A stretch of 11,668 nt of DNA from CAUYUA01 sp963575675. GTDB lineage: Bacteria; Pseudomonadota; Alphaproteobacteria; Azospirillales; Azospirillaceae. The position numbers and the translations under genes are program-made. Shown here in pieces: positions 11,614 through 11,668 of the stretch. Position 1 is the stretch's first letter. Every line of letters starts with the position of its first letter. The stretch spans positions 1 to 11,668 of the forward strand of contig CAUYUA010000005.1 in the NCBI GenBank assembly GCA_963575675.1, written 5' to 3'. Under the pieces are notes generated by a model, which was given only the letters and a program-made list of their open reading frames with translations, was not told the origin of the DNA and did not search any database.

Positions 11614-11668
11614 GAGGGCGGCGGATGACTTTGACCTTAAACTGAGCCGGAACGACGTCGAGCTGCTC
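11614..11668 (-). pseudogene. IS66-family transposase (TnpC) fragment
   Basis: On the - strand, the last 55 bases translate as EQLDVVPAQFKVKVIRRP. This matches the conserved 'ERLD.VPA.F.V....RPKYAC' segment of IS66-family TnpC, which precedes its zinc-like CxxC. The frame breaks exactly at the IS3 end. The remainder lies outside the window, so I cannot say whether the rest of the element is whole. It is short but the motif is specific. Confidence 0.7.

Noticed and set aside
10345..11619. Target-site duplication for the IS3 element
   Set aside because: Flanks AAGGTT and GAGGGC do not match at any 3-5 base length, even when the repeat boundary is shifted by a few bases.
1..11668. CRISPR array, rRNA, tRNA, toxin-antitoxin or restriction genes
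   Set aside because: No spaced repeat array, no RNA gene signature, and no recognisable defence or TA proteins on either strand.

Overview
The window holds the early and lysis regions of a Mu-like transposable phage (prophage), all on the + strand from about 239 to 9451. A block of nested insertion sequences on the - strand follows, from about 9480 to the end. The phage DNA is GC-rich, with many GTG and TTG starts behind good GGAGG sites. The gene set (MuA/MuB, DUF3164, GemA, a Mor/C-like activator, a GH108 lysozyme and a DUF2730-like protein) together with IS256, IS3 and IS66 relatives suits a proteobacterial host. I would guess an alphaproteobacterium, but this is inference. The IS3 element is visibly AT-richer than its surroundings and looks like a more recent arrival.

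Layout. Positions 1-238 are a non-coding control region with repeats and dyads that resemble repressor or transposase sites. At 239-3722 come a small HTH-like protein, the DDE transposase (A) and its AAA+ partner (B). At 3737-6295 lies an early accessory operon: two unrecognised proteins (the second ending in a textbook beta-clamp-binding pentapeptide), a DUF3164 protein, a 59-residue protein, a stand-alone DnaA-domain-I-like protein, and GemA. A 237-base structured intergenic region follows (6296-6532), then an antirepressor-like/HTH regulator and two tiny coupled ORFs, closed by a strong bidirectional terminator at 7435-7477. A new promoter then drives a Mor/C-family activator (7555-7923). 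Next are the lysis genes: endolysin, a holin-like membrane protein, and a one-TM DUF2730-like protein whose Shine-Dalgarno lies inside a 17-bp stem.

In Mu, the gene after the DUF2730 homologue starts the terminase/portal block. Here an IS256-family element sits at that junction. Its transposase is cut by a complete IS3-family element (10351-11613), and the far side of the IS3 is a piece of an IS66-family transposase. The two flanks therefore belong to different elements and show no target duplication, which points to a deletion or recombination through the IS3 copy.

Most interesting points: (1) the possible replisome-directed early module (DnaA domain I mimic, clamp-binding tail, GemA); (2) the SD-sequestering long hairpin at 9126-9188; (3) the compact structured RNA candidate at 6396-6498 with the perfect 14-bp hairpin before it; (4) the nested IS scar. 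The phage repressor, the attachment ends, and the head and tail genes are not in this window.
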